DNA from: Dehalobacter sp. CP
GTDB lineage: Bacteria > Bacillota_B > Desulfitobacteriia > Desulfitobacteriales > Syntrophobotulaceae
NCBI GenBank assembly: GCA_009910795.1
Contig: VMEE01000018.1
Coordinates: forward strand, 97,825 to 161,824
Length of the DNA: 64,000 bases
Reading direction: 5' to 3'
Shown here: one piece after another, positions 34,436 through 42,001 of the stretch
Layout of the letters: every line of letters starts with the position of its first letter
Position numbering within the stretch: the stretch's first letter is position 1
Program-made: the position numbers and the translations under genes
The notes under the pieces: generated by a model
Told to the model about the DNA's origin: nothing
What the model saw: the letters and a program-made list of their open reading frames with translations, nothing else
Databases searched by the model: none

Positions 34436-34484
34436 GGCGCTGTTGCAAAACGAGCATATCGTTCGTGGGCAACAGCCTATTTTT
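34436..34484 (+). terminator. Intrinsic terminator after citrate synthase
   Basis: GGCGCTGTTGC and GGCAACAGCC pair (with an inner ACGA/TCGT stem) and are followed by TATTTTTATT. Confidence 0.8.
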
Positions 34485-34542
34485 ATTGCGGAGAATACAG
34501 GCTAATCTTTAAAAATAAACGATTACATAAGACCAGAGACTA

Positions 34543-34699
34543 GGCTATGCAATGTACATCCAGCGACAAGCGGAGCACGGATTGCGCAGCGCGGCAGTTT
34601 GACGGCCACGGATGGCCTAATGTCGCGATGCTATGGATGGCAAAGAGCGACTCGCCATGGAGGGCGCAACTGCCGAAAGCGGTTGTACATTGCGTAGCC
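34543..34699 (+). repeat. Nested-palindrome repeat, copy E (full)
   Basis: The outer arms GGCTATGCAATGTACA (34543-34558) and TGTACATTGCGTAGCC (34684-34699) pair with one mismatch. Inside, GCGGCAGTTTG pairs toward GCAACTGCCG. Three short hairpins follow, with loops ACGGAT (34604-34617, stem GGCC/GGCC), ATGGAT (34629-34642, stem TGCT/GGCA) and ATGGAG (34653-34666, stem CGCC/GGCG). The core GCGGAGCACGGATTGCGCAG is shared with copies C and D. No protein is coded. Confidence 0.85.
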
Positions 34700-34735
34700 C
34701 TACCTTCTTTGGTTTCTTTGTCTTTTAATATTAAG

Positions 34736-34780
34736 AAGGCGGTGTCGCCAACTACTTTAGTAGTTTTGCAGCACCGCCTT
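34736..34780. terminator. Terminator hairpin, probably for the minus-strand glycosyltransferase gene
   Basis: AAGGCGGTG and CACCGCCTT form a 9-bp stem with an inner AACTAC/GTAGTT hairpin. The plus strand is followed by GCTTTTTGC and the minus strand by a weaker T-run. Confidence 0.6.
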
Positions 34781-34798
34781 GCTTTTTGCTTAGAAATA

Positions 34799-35935
34799 TT
34801 AACTTTGATGCGCTCTCTGATATTCTTTGACTTGAAGGCTTTCATACAGCAGCTGATCAGCCAACCCTACGATACTGCCCGGAGAAAGCTGTCGGGCCAA
34901 GTCCGAAGCATTCTCCCGCATTTCTTCAAGCAAACCGGGATTTAGACAGAAACTGTCGATCAGGGGATTAAGTTCGGAAATCCTTGATGTTCTGACAGCA
35001 ACACCTGCTTTAACTAGAATCTCGGTATTTTCTTCTTCTTGTCCCGGAATAAAAAATGGAATAATGATGGGGATATTTTTGTTGATCGCTTCCGAGGCAG
35101 TCAGACCGCCGGGTTTTGTGATAATCACATCGGACTGGTCCATCAGGTCATAGATGTTCGATGTGAAACCGTAAATAACGACATCTTTGTCGTTAAAGGT
35201 ACCTGCGTACTTTTTAGCAAGATCAGTCCAAAGCTTGCGATTGCTTCCGCATACGACCAGAATGCGAAGATGATGCGGGTTTTCCATAAGCGTTTTCAGG
35301 CATTTTCTGATATAGGGGATGCCCATGCTCCCGCCCATGATCAGCAGTGTAAATACATCATTGTTTCTGACAAGGCGGGGCTGGCGGAATTCTTCACGTA
35401 CCGGAATGCCGAAAATGTGTATTTTGTTTTCAGGAACACCTTTTTCCGTAAGCGTATCCTTGGTGTAAGGTGAACCAACAATGTAGGCATCAACAAAACT
35501 ATTCACATAAAACTGATGGGCCATATAATCTGTAACCAGTGAAATAAAAGGCAGATTTAAGCGTCCGGATGCTTTTAAATAGGAAACAACACCGACATGA
35601 AGAGGATGGGTGGTAATAAGCAGGTCGGGCTTGTACTCCTGAATCAGCTGTTCGATGACACTATCCATGGCCCTGTTTAAAATTCTTTTGACATTTTTAT
35701 TTAAGAACTCATTATAGGTAATCTTATATAGTTTACCGTACATTTTCGGTAATCTTGTTGCGAGTATATGATAACCGTCATCGATAAGGGCTTCCATGAT
35801 CCAGCTTTCTTCTTTTTTTAAGGGTTCTACAATCCGGACGGAATAGCCTGAAGCTTCAAGCTCCTTTTTCAGACAGTCTGCGGCCTGATTATGTCCGTGT
35901 CCTGTAGACGCAGAGAAAATCATTACTTTAGGCAC
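34799..35935 (-). CDS. Processive diacylglycerol glucosyltransferase-like protein (UgtP/MGDG synthase family)
   Basis: This 378-residue GT28-type enzyme begins KVMIFSASTGHGHNQAADCLK, the typical acceptor-side start of MGDG synthase and UgtP. The C-terminal donor domain has LLIMGGSMG, VVCGSNRKLW, GFTSNIYDLMDQSDVIITKPGGLTASEAI and IPGQEEENTEIL, the conserved UDP-sugar binding series. It would add glucose or galactose to diacylglycerol at the inner membrane face to make glycolipids. The start is a GTG at 35935 with AGGGAG 7 bases upstream; a longer frame exists but is not supported. It may use UDP-glucose made by the GalU encoded 2 kb away. Confidence 0.9.
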   Translation of the reverse strand: MPKVMIFSASTGHGHNQAADCLKKELEASGYSVRIVEPLKKEESWIMEALIDDGYHILATRLPKMYGKLYKITYNEFLNKNVKRILNRAMDSVIEQLIQEYKPDLLITTHPLHVGVVSYLKASGRLNLPFISLVTDYMAHQFYVNSFVDAYIVGSPYTKDTLTEKGVPENKIHIFGIPVREEFRQPRLVRNNDVFTLLIMGGSMGIPYIRKCLKTLMENPHHLRILVVCGSNRKLWTDLAKKYAGTFNDKDVVIYGFTSNIYDLMDQSDVIITKPGGLTASEAINKNIPIIIPFFIPGQEEENTEILVKAGVAVRTSRISELNPLIDSFCLNPGLLEEMRENASDLARQLSPGSIVGLADQLLYESLQVKEYQRAHQS

Positions 35936-35987
35936 GAATATTCTCCCTTCAATTAAAAGCATAAGATGCTGAAAGTTATCCTTATAC

Positions 35988-36015
35988 ATTATAACAGTTT
36001 ATGGTCGATAACCAA
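35988..36015 (-). promoter_or_regulatory. Predicted promoter of the UgtP-like gene
   Basis: On the minus strand TTGGTT (36010-36015) and a perfect TATAAT (35988-35993) are separated by 16 bases. Confidence 0.5.
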
Positions 36016-36103
36016 CAAAAATTTATTTATTATTTTTTGGCAAATAGGAATAACCACACAAGCGACTTTCTGGCAGGAAGACATAAACGACCCTATGATT
36101 AGT

Positions 36104-36116
36104 CTGTGGGCCACAG
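36104..36116. repeat. Isolated outer-arm remnant of the repeat family
   Basis: CTGTGGGCCACAG, inside ATTAGTCTGTGGGCCACAG, is the same as the outer arm of copy C (59856-59869 and, reversed, 60071-60084). It lies 13 bases beyond the stop codon of the Hsp20 gene, without the inner hairpins. Confidence 0.6.
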
Positions 36117-36128
36117 TTTCGAGATCTT

Positions 36129-36578
36129 CTAATGCTGAAAGTCAATCTGTACAGACTTTTTCTCCCTGCTGTCTGTCTTGGGCAGGAATACATTCAGAAC
36201 GCCGTTTTTATAAATTGCCCTGACATTATCAATAGAAACGGCCGCTGGAAGAGAGACGGAGCGGCGGAATTGACCGGTATACCTTTCTTTTTTGTGTAGG
36301 CGATCTTCCTGAATCACGTGCTGTTCGCGGTTCAAAGTGCCGCTGATGGTTATCATGTTGTTTTCAATCTGAATGCTTACATCTTCTCTTCTCTGCAGTC
36401 CTGGCAGATCGCAGGAAACAATGATCTCTTCGTCGGTTTCATAGACGTCGGTAAATGGAACGGCCAAGCGCGGAGCGAACTCATCTTCGAAAAGATTAAA
36501 CGGTAAACTATAAAGCCTATTGATTTCACGGCGTAATTGATCTGCATTCCGCATTGGATGGAACGGTAAAAGATTCAT
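36129..36578 (-). CDS. Hsp20/alpha-crystallin small heat-shock protein
   Basis: This 149-residue chaperone has the alpha-crystallin domain from about residue 40 (VPFTDVYETDEEIIVSCDLPG) to about 135 (RAIYKNGVLNVFLPK, the conserved A-x-x-x-N-G-V-L motif). It would bind unfolding proteins in the cytoplasm. The ATG at 36578 follows GGAGG by 9 bases. No CIRCE or CtsR site was seen directly upstream; the repeat element A begins 60 bases upstream of the start. Confidence 0.94.
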   Translation of the reverse strand: MNLLPFHPMRNADQLRREINRLYSLPFNLFEDEFAPRLAVPFTDVYETDEEIIVSCDLPGLQRREDVSIQIENNMITISGTLNREQHVIQEDRLHKKERYTGQFRRSVSLPAAVSIDNVRAIYKNGVLNVFLPKTDSREKKSVQIDFQH

Positions 36579-36637
36579 ACTTTCAAGCCTCCAGTACAAT
36601 TATGGGATTGATAACAAGTACTTTTTTTCAAGCATAC

Positions 36638-36913
36638 TAGTACAACATTCCCGAAATAAATACTCAAATAGATGATTGCGTTAAACTCCCGGGTTGGCCT
36701 GTGCGCCACAATTCCGCTTTCGGCTGTTGCGCCATCCGTGGCTTGTCGCTCCTTGCCCTCCATGGCGCCGCGACATTAGTCCATCCATGGACGTTAAAGC
36801 CGCGCTCCGCCTCCATGCTCCGCTTGACGCTGGAATTGTGGCCCCCAGACCTCATTTAGGGTAATCAAGCTTGTATGAATGATTTGAGCAGGGAATTTGA
36901 GAACGTCGTACTA
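36638..36913 (-). repeat. TA-flanked MITE-like element carrying the repeat core, copy A
   Basis: The element starts TA-GTACAACATTC (36638-36650) and ends GAACGTCGTAC-TA (36901-36913), giving terminal inverted repeats of 11 bases with two differences, each bordered by TA. It is 276 bp and, read on the minus strand, matches copy B along both flanks. The inner core holds hairpins with minus-strand loops ACGGAT (36731-36742), ATGGAG (36755-36766) and ATGGAT (36779-36792, stem GTCC/GGAC). No transposase is coded. Confidence 0.85.
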
Positions 36914-37068
36914 GGATTATTTTAACCGGAAAGATGATATGTATTCTGTTCGGATGTTTAGACAAACGCACGATTGGTAATTAATCAAAATAATATGAAA
37001 AAATCATCATAAGAAAGAAATCAATGATAGAACATAAGCAAAGAAATGACCAAAATTTGCCCAAATTA

Positions 37069-37098
37069 TTTGACCTTTATTGACCTTTGTAATAAAAT
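37069..37098 (+). promoter_or_regulatory. CtsR operator overlapping the clpP promoter
   Basis: The minus strand reads GGTCAAT-AAA-GGTCAAA (37069-37085). This is the tandem heptad of CtsR operators (GGTCAAA-N3-GGTCAAA) with one mismatch. The plus-strand -35 box TTGACC (37070-37075) lies in the operator, and TAAAAT (37093-37098) is 17 bases on. The CtsR repressor would therefore block clpP transcription until heat or protein stress. Confidence 0.85.
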
Positions 37099-37141
37099 AG
37101 AGACATATCAAAATTCACAATCAATGATGGAGGGAATAAAT

Positions 37142-37771
37142 ATGAGTTATCTTATCCCGATGGTAGTTGAACAAACGAATCGCGGTGAACGTTCTTACGA
37201 CATCTATTCTAGGCTCCTCAAAGACCGTATTATCTTCCTGGGCGGAGCAATCGATGATAACGTTGCCAATGTTGTCGTTGCGCAATTGCTTTTCCTGGAA
37301 GCAGAAGATCCTGAAAAGGACGTTTTCCTCTATATTAACAGCCCCGGAGGGTCAATTACTGCCGGGATGGCCATCTACGACACGATGCAGTATATCAGGC
37401 CTGATGTACAGACCATTTGTATTGGAATGGCCGCCAGTATGGGTGCCTTCCTGCTTGCCGCCGGCACGAAAGGAAAGCGTACTGCCCTGCCGAATGCTGA
37501 GATTCTGATCCACCAGCCGTTAATTGCCGGGGGAGGTTTATCAGGGCAGGCTACAGAAATTGAAATTCACGCCAAACAGTTGCTGAAAACAAAAAACAAA
37601 ATGAACAGGATTCTCGCTGAAAGAACCGGCCAGCCTTTGGACAAAGTCCAGCAGGATACGGACCGTGACTACTATATGTCCGCTGAAGAAGCCAAAGAAT
37701 ACGGAATTGTTGACCGGGTACTGGAAAAAGCAGCGTTGCTCGAGCAAAAAAAGAAAAACCCACTAAAATAG
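37142..37771 (+). CDS. clpP: ATP-dependent Clp protease proteolytic subunit
   Basis: This 209-residue serine protease subunit forms the 14-mer chamber that works with ClpX, ClpC or similar ATPases. The catalytic residues are Ser99 in [11 protein letters not shown], His124 in ILIHQP and the Asp in [10 protein letters not shown]. The oxyanion segment [14 protein letters not shown] is intact. GGAGGG lies about 8 bases before the ATG at 37142. It is not followed by clpX here, unlike in many genomes. A CtsR operator covers its promoter, so it should be part of the heat-shock regulon. Confidence 0.97.
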   Translation: MSYLIPMVVEQTNRGERSYDIYSRLLKDRIIFLGGAIDDNVANVVVAQLLFLEAEDPEKDVFLYINSPGGSITAGMAIYDTMQYIRPDVQTICIGMAASMGAFLLAAGTKGKRTALPNAEILIHQPLIAGGGLSGQATEIEIHAKQLLKTKNKMNRILAERTGQPLDKVQQDTDRDYYMSAEEAKEYGIVDRVLEKAALLEQKKKNPLK

Positions 37772-37830
37772 AATCTCTTAAAAAAACCTTTATTTTCATA
37801 AAAAAATTTGAAGAAAATTCTGGATATCGA

Positions 37831-37865
37831 AAACGCCTCGTTTGAGTCAATCATTTGAGGCGTTT
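37831..37865 (+). terminator. Hairpin after clpP, possible terminator
   Basis: AAACGCCTC and GAGGCGTTT form a perfect 9-bp stem. No T-run follows; the sequence runs directly into repeat fragment H. Confidence 0.4.
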
Positions 37866-37921
37866 GACGTCCACGGATGAACGAATGCCGCGGTTCCATG
37901 GAGGGAAAGGAGCGCGGCCAT
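37863..37921 (+). repeat. Repeat-family fragment, copy H
   Basis: TTTGACGTCCACGGATG...AATGCCGCGG..CCATGGAGGG...GGAGCGCGGCCA follows the inner part of copy A in order. The hairpin at 37894-37907 has loop ATGGAG on stem TTCC/GGAA; in copy A the same position has GCC/GGC. The outer arms are missing. Confidence 0.7.
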
Positions 37922-38015
37922 TCAGAAAAAAACATAAAAGTTAGATAAATTCGGCATACTAAACTCGGATTGTTCAAAAACAACCAAAGCAACAACAAAA
38001 AAAGGAGGAAAAATC

Positions 38016-38972
38016 TTGCAGAAAATTCGTAAAGCAGTCATACCCGCGGCTGGATTGGGTACAAGATTTCTTCCTGCGACCAAAGCTCAACCCAAAGAAA
38101 TGCTGCCGATCGTTGACAAACCGACCATTCAGTACATCATTGAAGAAGCGGTTCAATCCGGTATTGAAGATGTCATTATTGTCACAGGAAGAAACAAAAG
38201 AGCCATTGAGGATCATTTTGACCGTTCTGTAGAACTTGAACTATTTCTAAAGAACGGAGAAAAGTCCGAACTGCTCGATATGGTCAAACATATTGCTGAG
38301 ATGGTAGATATCCATTATGTCCGCCAAAAAGAAGCTCTGGGGCTTGGTCATGCCGTCTACAGTGCCAGAAGATTTATTGGCAATGAGCCGTTTGCCGTTC
38401 TTTTGGGAGACGACGTGATCTATTCGGATGAGCCTTGTCTGAAACAAATGATCAGGTACTACGAGCTGTATAACAGCAATCTGATTGGCGTACAGGAAGT
38501 ACTGCCGGCAGAAGTGTCCAAATACGGGATTATTGATGGCAGCAGAATATCCCCGAGACTGTACAAGGCGGAAACTATGTTTGAAAAGCCGGCCCCGGAG
38601 GAAGCGCCTGATATTCCGCTTGCGATCATGGGCCGGTATATTCTTAATCCGGAAATTTTTGATATCCTCGCGGAATTGCCTCCGGGAAGAAATGGAGAAA
38701 TTCAGCTGACGGATGCGATTGCGCAGTTGAGCAAGGTTCAGGACGTGTATGCCTACAATTTTGAGGGAAAAAGATATGATGTGGGGGACAAACTTGGTTT
38801 TGTCAGAGCAACCATTGAATTTGCGTTAAGACATGAAGAAATTGGCGAAAGCCTGATGGATTATCTGACTGATATCGTCAGCCGGTATCAAAAAGAGGGT
38901 CAGGAGCTCCGCCTGCTTTCAGCAGGCAATAATTTGGACAAACTTTATGATATTAAGAAGAATTACAGTTAA
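38016..38972 (+). CDS. galU: UTP--glucose-1-phosphate uridylyltransferase
   Basis: This 318-residue enzyme makes UDP-glucose. The nucleotide-binding start is [20 protein letters not shown], followed by [41 protein letters not shown] and [18 protein letters not shown] are further family motifs. The start is a TTG with AAAGGAGG 7 bases upstream. UDP-glucose would serve the nearby UgtP-like glycolipid enzyme and the polysaccharide cluster. Confidence 0.96.
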   Translation: MQKIRKAVIPAAGLGTRFLPATKAQPKEMLPIVDKPTIQYIIEEAVQSGIEDVIIVTGRNKRAIEDHFDRSVELELFLKNGEKSELLDMVKHIAEMVDIHYVRQKEALGLGHAVYSARRFIGNEPFAVLLGDDVIYSDEPCLKQMIRYYELYNSNLIGVQEVLPAEVSKYGIIDGSRISPRLYKAETMFEKPAPEEAPDIPLAIMGRYILNPEIFDILAELPPGRNGEIQLTDAIAQLSKVQDVYAYNFEGKRYDVGDKLGFVRATIEFALRHEEIGESLMDYLTDIVSRYQKEGQELRLLSAGNNLDKLYDIKKNYS

Positions 38973-39125
38973 CCGGGTAGGTAAATGGATGCTGCCCGAA
39001 AAAAACGGCGGAAAATAACGTACTTTCACAGAAAATAGGCTGTTTGATATCCTGAATGTGACAAGCTTTTCTCTTTGCTATTGGTAATATTATACAGAAA
39101 ATACCTATAGTAAGGAGGAAAAAGG

Positions 39126-39905
39126 ATGAATTTCAGCCGCAAAAGCATCCTAACTCTTGCAGGGGCTGTTGTTCTGGCGGGGGTAATCATTATTGGCGGA
39201 ATTTATGGGCCCACTGCCTGGAAAGTATTTCGTGGCCAGGTAGTCGGACCAGAGGACCAAGTGGTTATCCAGACGCCGCCGGTCAATTATGCCGGTGGAG
39301 AGACGGATGCTGATCAGACCACTGCTCAGGGTGAAGACAGTACGGTTTCATCCAATACCGGGGGAACACCGGCTGCAGAAGGGACTGCAGGAGATACCGT
39401 TACAGCACCCAATCAGGCTGACGGCACAGACAATTCTGCCAGCAGCACGAATGAAGTCAAAAAGTACAGGGAACCGGATCTAAGTCTTTTGAATATTGCG
39501 CCTTCGCTTGAGGAGTATTTTGGCGAGGGAGCGCTCAGCGATTCATCCAGGACTCTTGCCTTCGGAGCCGCCTGGAACATCCATCAGTATACGGATGGTT
39601 ATCTGTACGGTGTCACAGCAGGGCCTCAGATGAACGAAAAGGATATTAAGAAATACATTGTTTTCCATAAGACCTTATGGGAAAAGCAAATGGAAAATGA
39701 GGTCAATTCTAGTCAGGCGTCAACCTTTGATGTGTATCTCAGAAATCTTCTGAACAGAGGAATTGATGCCTTTGACAGTAAGGACAAAGTAAGAATTGAA
39801 CAATTCCATCTCGAGATTCATGATTTGGACGCGCATCTGCTGCGGGATGATATGAGTTCCAAGGTTTACGGGGCAACTCCTTTTGCCACGAAACGTTCTG
39901 AATAG
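39126..39905 (+). CDS. Membrane-anchored protein of unknown function
   Basis: This 259-residue protein has an N-terminal transmembrane segment (ILTLAGAVVLAGVIIIGGIY), then a low-complexity Thr/Gly/Ala/Asp-rich spacer (about 50-110) and a folded, helix-rich C-terminal region (SLEEYFGEGALSDSSRTLAF onward). The spacer suggests that the C-terminal domain is held away from the membrane in or beyond the wall. GGAGG precedes the ATG. A strong terminator follows, so it is a single-gene unit. I do not recognise the domain. Confidence 0.75.
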   Translation: MNFSRKSILTLAGAVVLAGVIIIGGIYGPTAWKVFRGQVVGPEDQVVIQTPPVNYAGGETDADQTTAQGEDSTVSSNTGGTPAAEGTAGDTVTAPNQADGTDNSASSTNEVKKYREPDLSLLNIAPSLEEYFGEGALSDSSRTLAFGAAWNIHQYTDGYLYGVTAGPQMNEKDIKKYIVFHKTLWEKQMENEVNSSQASTFDVYLRNLLNRGIDAFDSKDKVRIEQFHLEIHDLDAHLLRDDMSSKVYGATPFATKRSE

Positions 39906-39944
39906 CAATTGATAGGCGCCTGAAACAACATTTGAAGCGCTTCT

Positions 39945-39993
39945 AAAAAAGTTATCCTGTCTCAAACCTCCATGAGATTAGGATAACTTTTTT
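39945..39993 (+). terminator. Intrinsic terminator after the membrane-anchored protein gene
   Basis: AAAAAAGTTATCCT and AGGATAACTTTTTT form a 14-bp stem whose 3' side ends in a T-run. The symmetric A-run allows use in both directions. Confidence 0.85.
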
Positions 39994-40005
39994 GATTTTT
40001 AACCT

Positions 40006-40033
40006 TTGACAATGCTGACAGATCATGTATAAT
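40006..40033 (+). promoter_or_regulatory. Predicted promoter of the sdpR-sdpI operon
   Basis: Perfect TTGACA (40006-40011) and TATAAT (40028-40033) boxes are separated by 16 bases. The inverted repeat at 40036-40073 starts just after the -10 box. Confidence 0.8.
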
Positions 40034-40035
40034 AA

Positions 40036-40073
40036 TAGATACTTAGATGATTGTCTAAACATCTAAATATCTA
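40036..40073. promoter_or_regulatory. Probable SdpR operator (38-bp inverted repeat)
   Basis: TAGATA-C-TTAGATG and CATCTAA-A-TATCTA form arms of 14 bases with one mismatch, around ATTGTCTAAA. It covers the predicted transcription start, as expected for autorepression by the ArsR-type regulator encoded next. Confidence 0.75.
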
Positions 40074-40098
40074 TTTGAATTAAGGAAGTGGATCACAA

Positions 40099-40398
40099 AT
40101 GTCGCCGTATAATGATACGTTTAAAGCTTTGGCTGATCCGACCCGAAGAGAAATGATCCGCTTTTTGAAAGAACGAAATATGACGGCAGGGGAAATAGCA
40201 GATCAATTCAAAATCTCCAAACCAAGCATCTCCCATCATTTGAATATTTTGAAGCAGGCCGGGCTGGTTACAGATGAAAGAAAAGGGCAGACCATCGTCT
40301 ATGCATTGGATACCTCTGTGTTTGAAGAAGTCATGCGGATGATGTTTGATTTGTTTTCCAGAAAAGAAGAATCAAAAGATAAACAAACAAATAAATAA
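40099..40398 (+). CDS. ArsR-family autorepressor, SdpR-like
   Basis: This 99-residue protein has the ArsR winged helix: FKALADPTRREMIRFLKER, AGEIADQFKISKPSISHHLNILKQAGLV and RKGQTIVYAL. It lacks the metal-binding cysteines of ArsR/SmtB. The N-terminal and recognition-helix sequences are those of SdpR, which in Bacillus represses its own gene and that of the immunity protein SdpI until SdpI traps it at the membrane. The next gene encodes an SdpI-like protein, which supports this call. A palindromic operator lies at its promoter. Confidence 0.88.
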   Translation: MSPYNDTFKALADPTRREMIRFLKERNMTAGEIADQFKISKPSISHHLNILKQAGLVTDERKGQTIVYALDTSVFEEVMRMMFDLFSRKEESKDKQTNK

Positions 40399-40445
40399 CA
40401 CATAAATAAACAGACAGATGAATCATAAGAAAGGGTGCTGGTGCA

Positions 40446-41114
40446 ATGTCGGAGAATAAAGAATTATGGATGCGCAGAATGCTTATCTTTGGCAGTCTGA
40501 TGGTTCTCATAAGTTTGGCGGTTAGCTTGGTTGTTTATCCCCGTCTCCCGGATAAAGTTCCGGTGCACTGGAATGCAGCCGGAGAAATCGACGGCTGGGG
40601 CAGTGCTTTTCAGGGAGCTTTTCTGTTTCCGCTGATAATGGCAGCTATGCTGATCCTGCTCGTTTTCCTTCCCAAAGTGGATCCTAAGAAAAAGAACTAT
40701 AGCCGGATGAGCAAACCGTATGCCATCATTGTGCTTGTCATAATGCTGTTTTTTATGTTGATTCATTTTGGCTCGCTGGGCACGGCGCTCGGGTATTTTG
40801 AGAGCTTCCCTTCTCTGATTCAATTGGGAGTCGGAGCCTTGTTCGTGGTTATCGGAAACTATATGGGCAAATTAAAGCATAATTACTTTGCCGGAATCAA
40901 GACTCCATGGACGCTGGCCAATGAGCAAGTCTGGTACAAAACGCACCGGATGGCAGGACCGCTCTGGGTCATTGGCGGACTGATCTTTATGGCGGCAAGC
41001 TTCCTGCCTTCCCAGTTTCTGACCGTCACAGTGATGATTGTCATTGCAGTCCTGCTTATCATTCCAATTGGATATTCTTATTGGATCTTTAAGAGATTGG
41101 ATAAGGAAGAATAG
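40446..41114 (+). CDS. SdpI-family membrane protein (DUF1648)
   Basis: This 222-residue protein has six predicted transmembrane helices. The N-terminal DUF1648 part has YPRLPDKVPVHWNAAGEIDGW with a following helix; the C-terminal SdpI part has NYFAGIKTPWTLANEQVWYKTHRMAG. In Bacillus, SdpI gives immunity to the SdpC toxin and also holds SdpR at the membrane. No sdpABC toxin genes are in the window, so here the pair may sense or protect against toxins of other cells. Confidence 0.9.
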   Translation: MSENKELWMRRMLIFGSLMVLISLAVSLVVYPRLPDKVPVHWNAAGEIDGWGSAFQGAFLFPLIMAAMLILLVFLPKVDPKKKNYSRMSKPYAIIVLVIMLFFMLIHFGSLGTALGYFESFPSLIQLGVGALFVVIGNYMGKLKHNYFAGIKTPWTLANEQVWYKTHRMAGPLWVIGGLIFMAASFLPSQFLTVTVMIVIAVLLIIPIGYSYWIFKRLDKEE

Positions 41115-41164
41115 GTAGAATAGGTCCACAATCCTGTAATAAAAATAGGCTGAAGTATGTTTAA

Positions 41165-41224
41165 AATCCCCGCAGAACGGATAGAATGGAAATAGTTACC
41201 ATTCTATCCGTTATTGAGGGGATT
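41165..41224 (+). promoter_or_regulatory. Long hairpin covering the ribosome-binding site of the next gene
   Basis: A perfect 14-bp stem, AACGGATAGAATGG/CCATTCTATCCGTT (41176-41212), is enclosed by a second pairing, AATCCCC (41165-41171) with GGGGATT (41218-41224). The second arm contains the GAGGGG ribosome site of the gene starting at 41233, so the fold could hide it. No T-run follows. Confidence 0.6.
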
Positions 41225-41232
41225 GTGATTTT

Positions 41233-41907
41233 ATGCGTAAAAAATTTTGGTTGATTACAGTACTGGTATTTGTTCTGGGGGTGTGCCTCGGCGCAGGGGG
41301 ACACTTTTTATGGTCAACGACTCTGAACCCGGAAGTAAATTCTCCGGCTGAAAAGGACAACGCGGCCAAGGTAGGTACCGTTCAGAGCGGTGATGCTGTT
41401 CAGAATGCTCTTCCGGACCTGTTTGCCGAAGAAAATGGCATTGTTGACGGTATAGCTGATGGTACAAATGACGGCACAAATAACAGTACTGACGAAAGTA
41501 CAAGCGCCTTGACTGAGGCAGAACAGGAAGCAATTATTGCACAGTATAAGCAGGGTCTGGGAATGCTCTTTGATGCCTGGAAAGCCAAAGATATGACTGC
41601 GTTCAGAACTGCGATCGCCAATGCTTACACTGGAGACTTGATGGAAAAGCATATCCAGAAGGCAGAAGAGTTCATTTCCAGAGGAATCGGACTGGATGTC
41701 AGCAACATCATTTTTGATGACGTGAAAATCGAATCTGCCGACAAATTTTCGGCGACAGTCAATGCTGTTTACCGTTATACGGCCAGAGATTACGACTTGG
41801 ACGAGCAGTATCCTTTGGGGGAAGAGCAGGAACATCAGGTTCATGTCAGGGCGAATCTAATTAAAATTGGTCAGAGCTGGCTGATTACGGGCGAAACGGC
41901 AATATAG
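41233..41907 (+). CDS. Exported or membrane-anchored protein of unknown function
   Basis: This 224-residue protein has an N-terminal signal or anchor helix (FWLITVLVFVLGVCLGAGGH), a low-complexity Asp/Gly/Thr/Asn spacer (about 65-95) and a C-terminal domain (about 100-224). That domain begins with helices (AIIAQYKQGLGMLFDAWKAK) and continues with strands (DDVKIESADKFSATVNAVYR, VHVRANLIKIGQSWLITGE). This looks like an NTF2-like or SnoaL-like cone fold, but I cannot name the family. The architecture (anchor, spacer, small domain) is like that of the protein at 39126, with no clear sequence similarity. Confidence 0.75.
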   Translation: MRKKFWLITVLVFVLGVCLGAGGHFLWSTTLNPEVNSPAEKDNAAKVGTVQSGDAVQNALPDLFAEENGIVDGIADGTNDGTNNSTDESTSALTEAEQEAIIAQYKQGLGMLFDAWKAKDMTAFRTAIANAYTGDLMEKHIQKAEEFISRGIGLDVSNIIFDDVKIESADKFSATVNAVYRYTARDYDLDEQYPLGEEQEHQVHVRANLIKIGQSWLITGETAI

Positions 41908-42001
41908 CCGGCAGAATATTGCAGGATTTAACTGAACGATGGCGAATTCTAGGAATTGAGAAGATTAAGTCTTAAAAAGATTAAGACGGGGAGAGGAACG
42001 G

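Noticed and set aside
34547..34945. Open frame of 132 codons on the plus strand
   Set aside because: It runs through repeat copy E, a terminator hairpin and into the antisense of the glycosyltransferase gene. Its sequence is explained by the repeat and it has no ribosome site.
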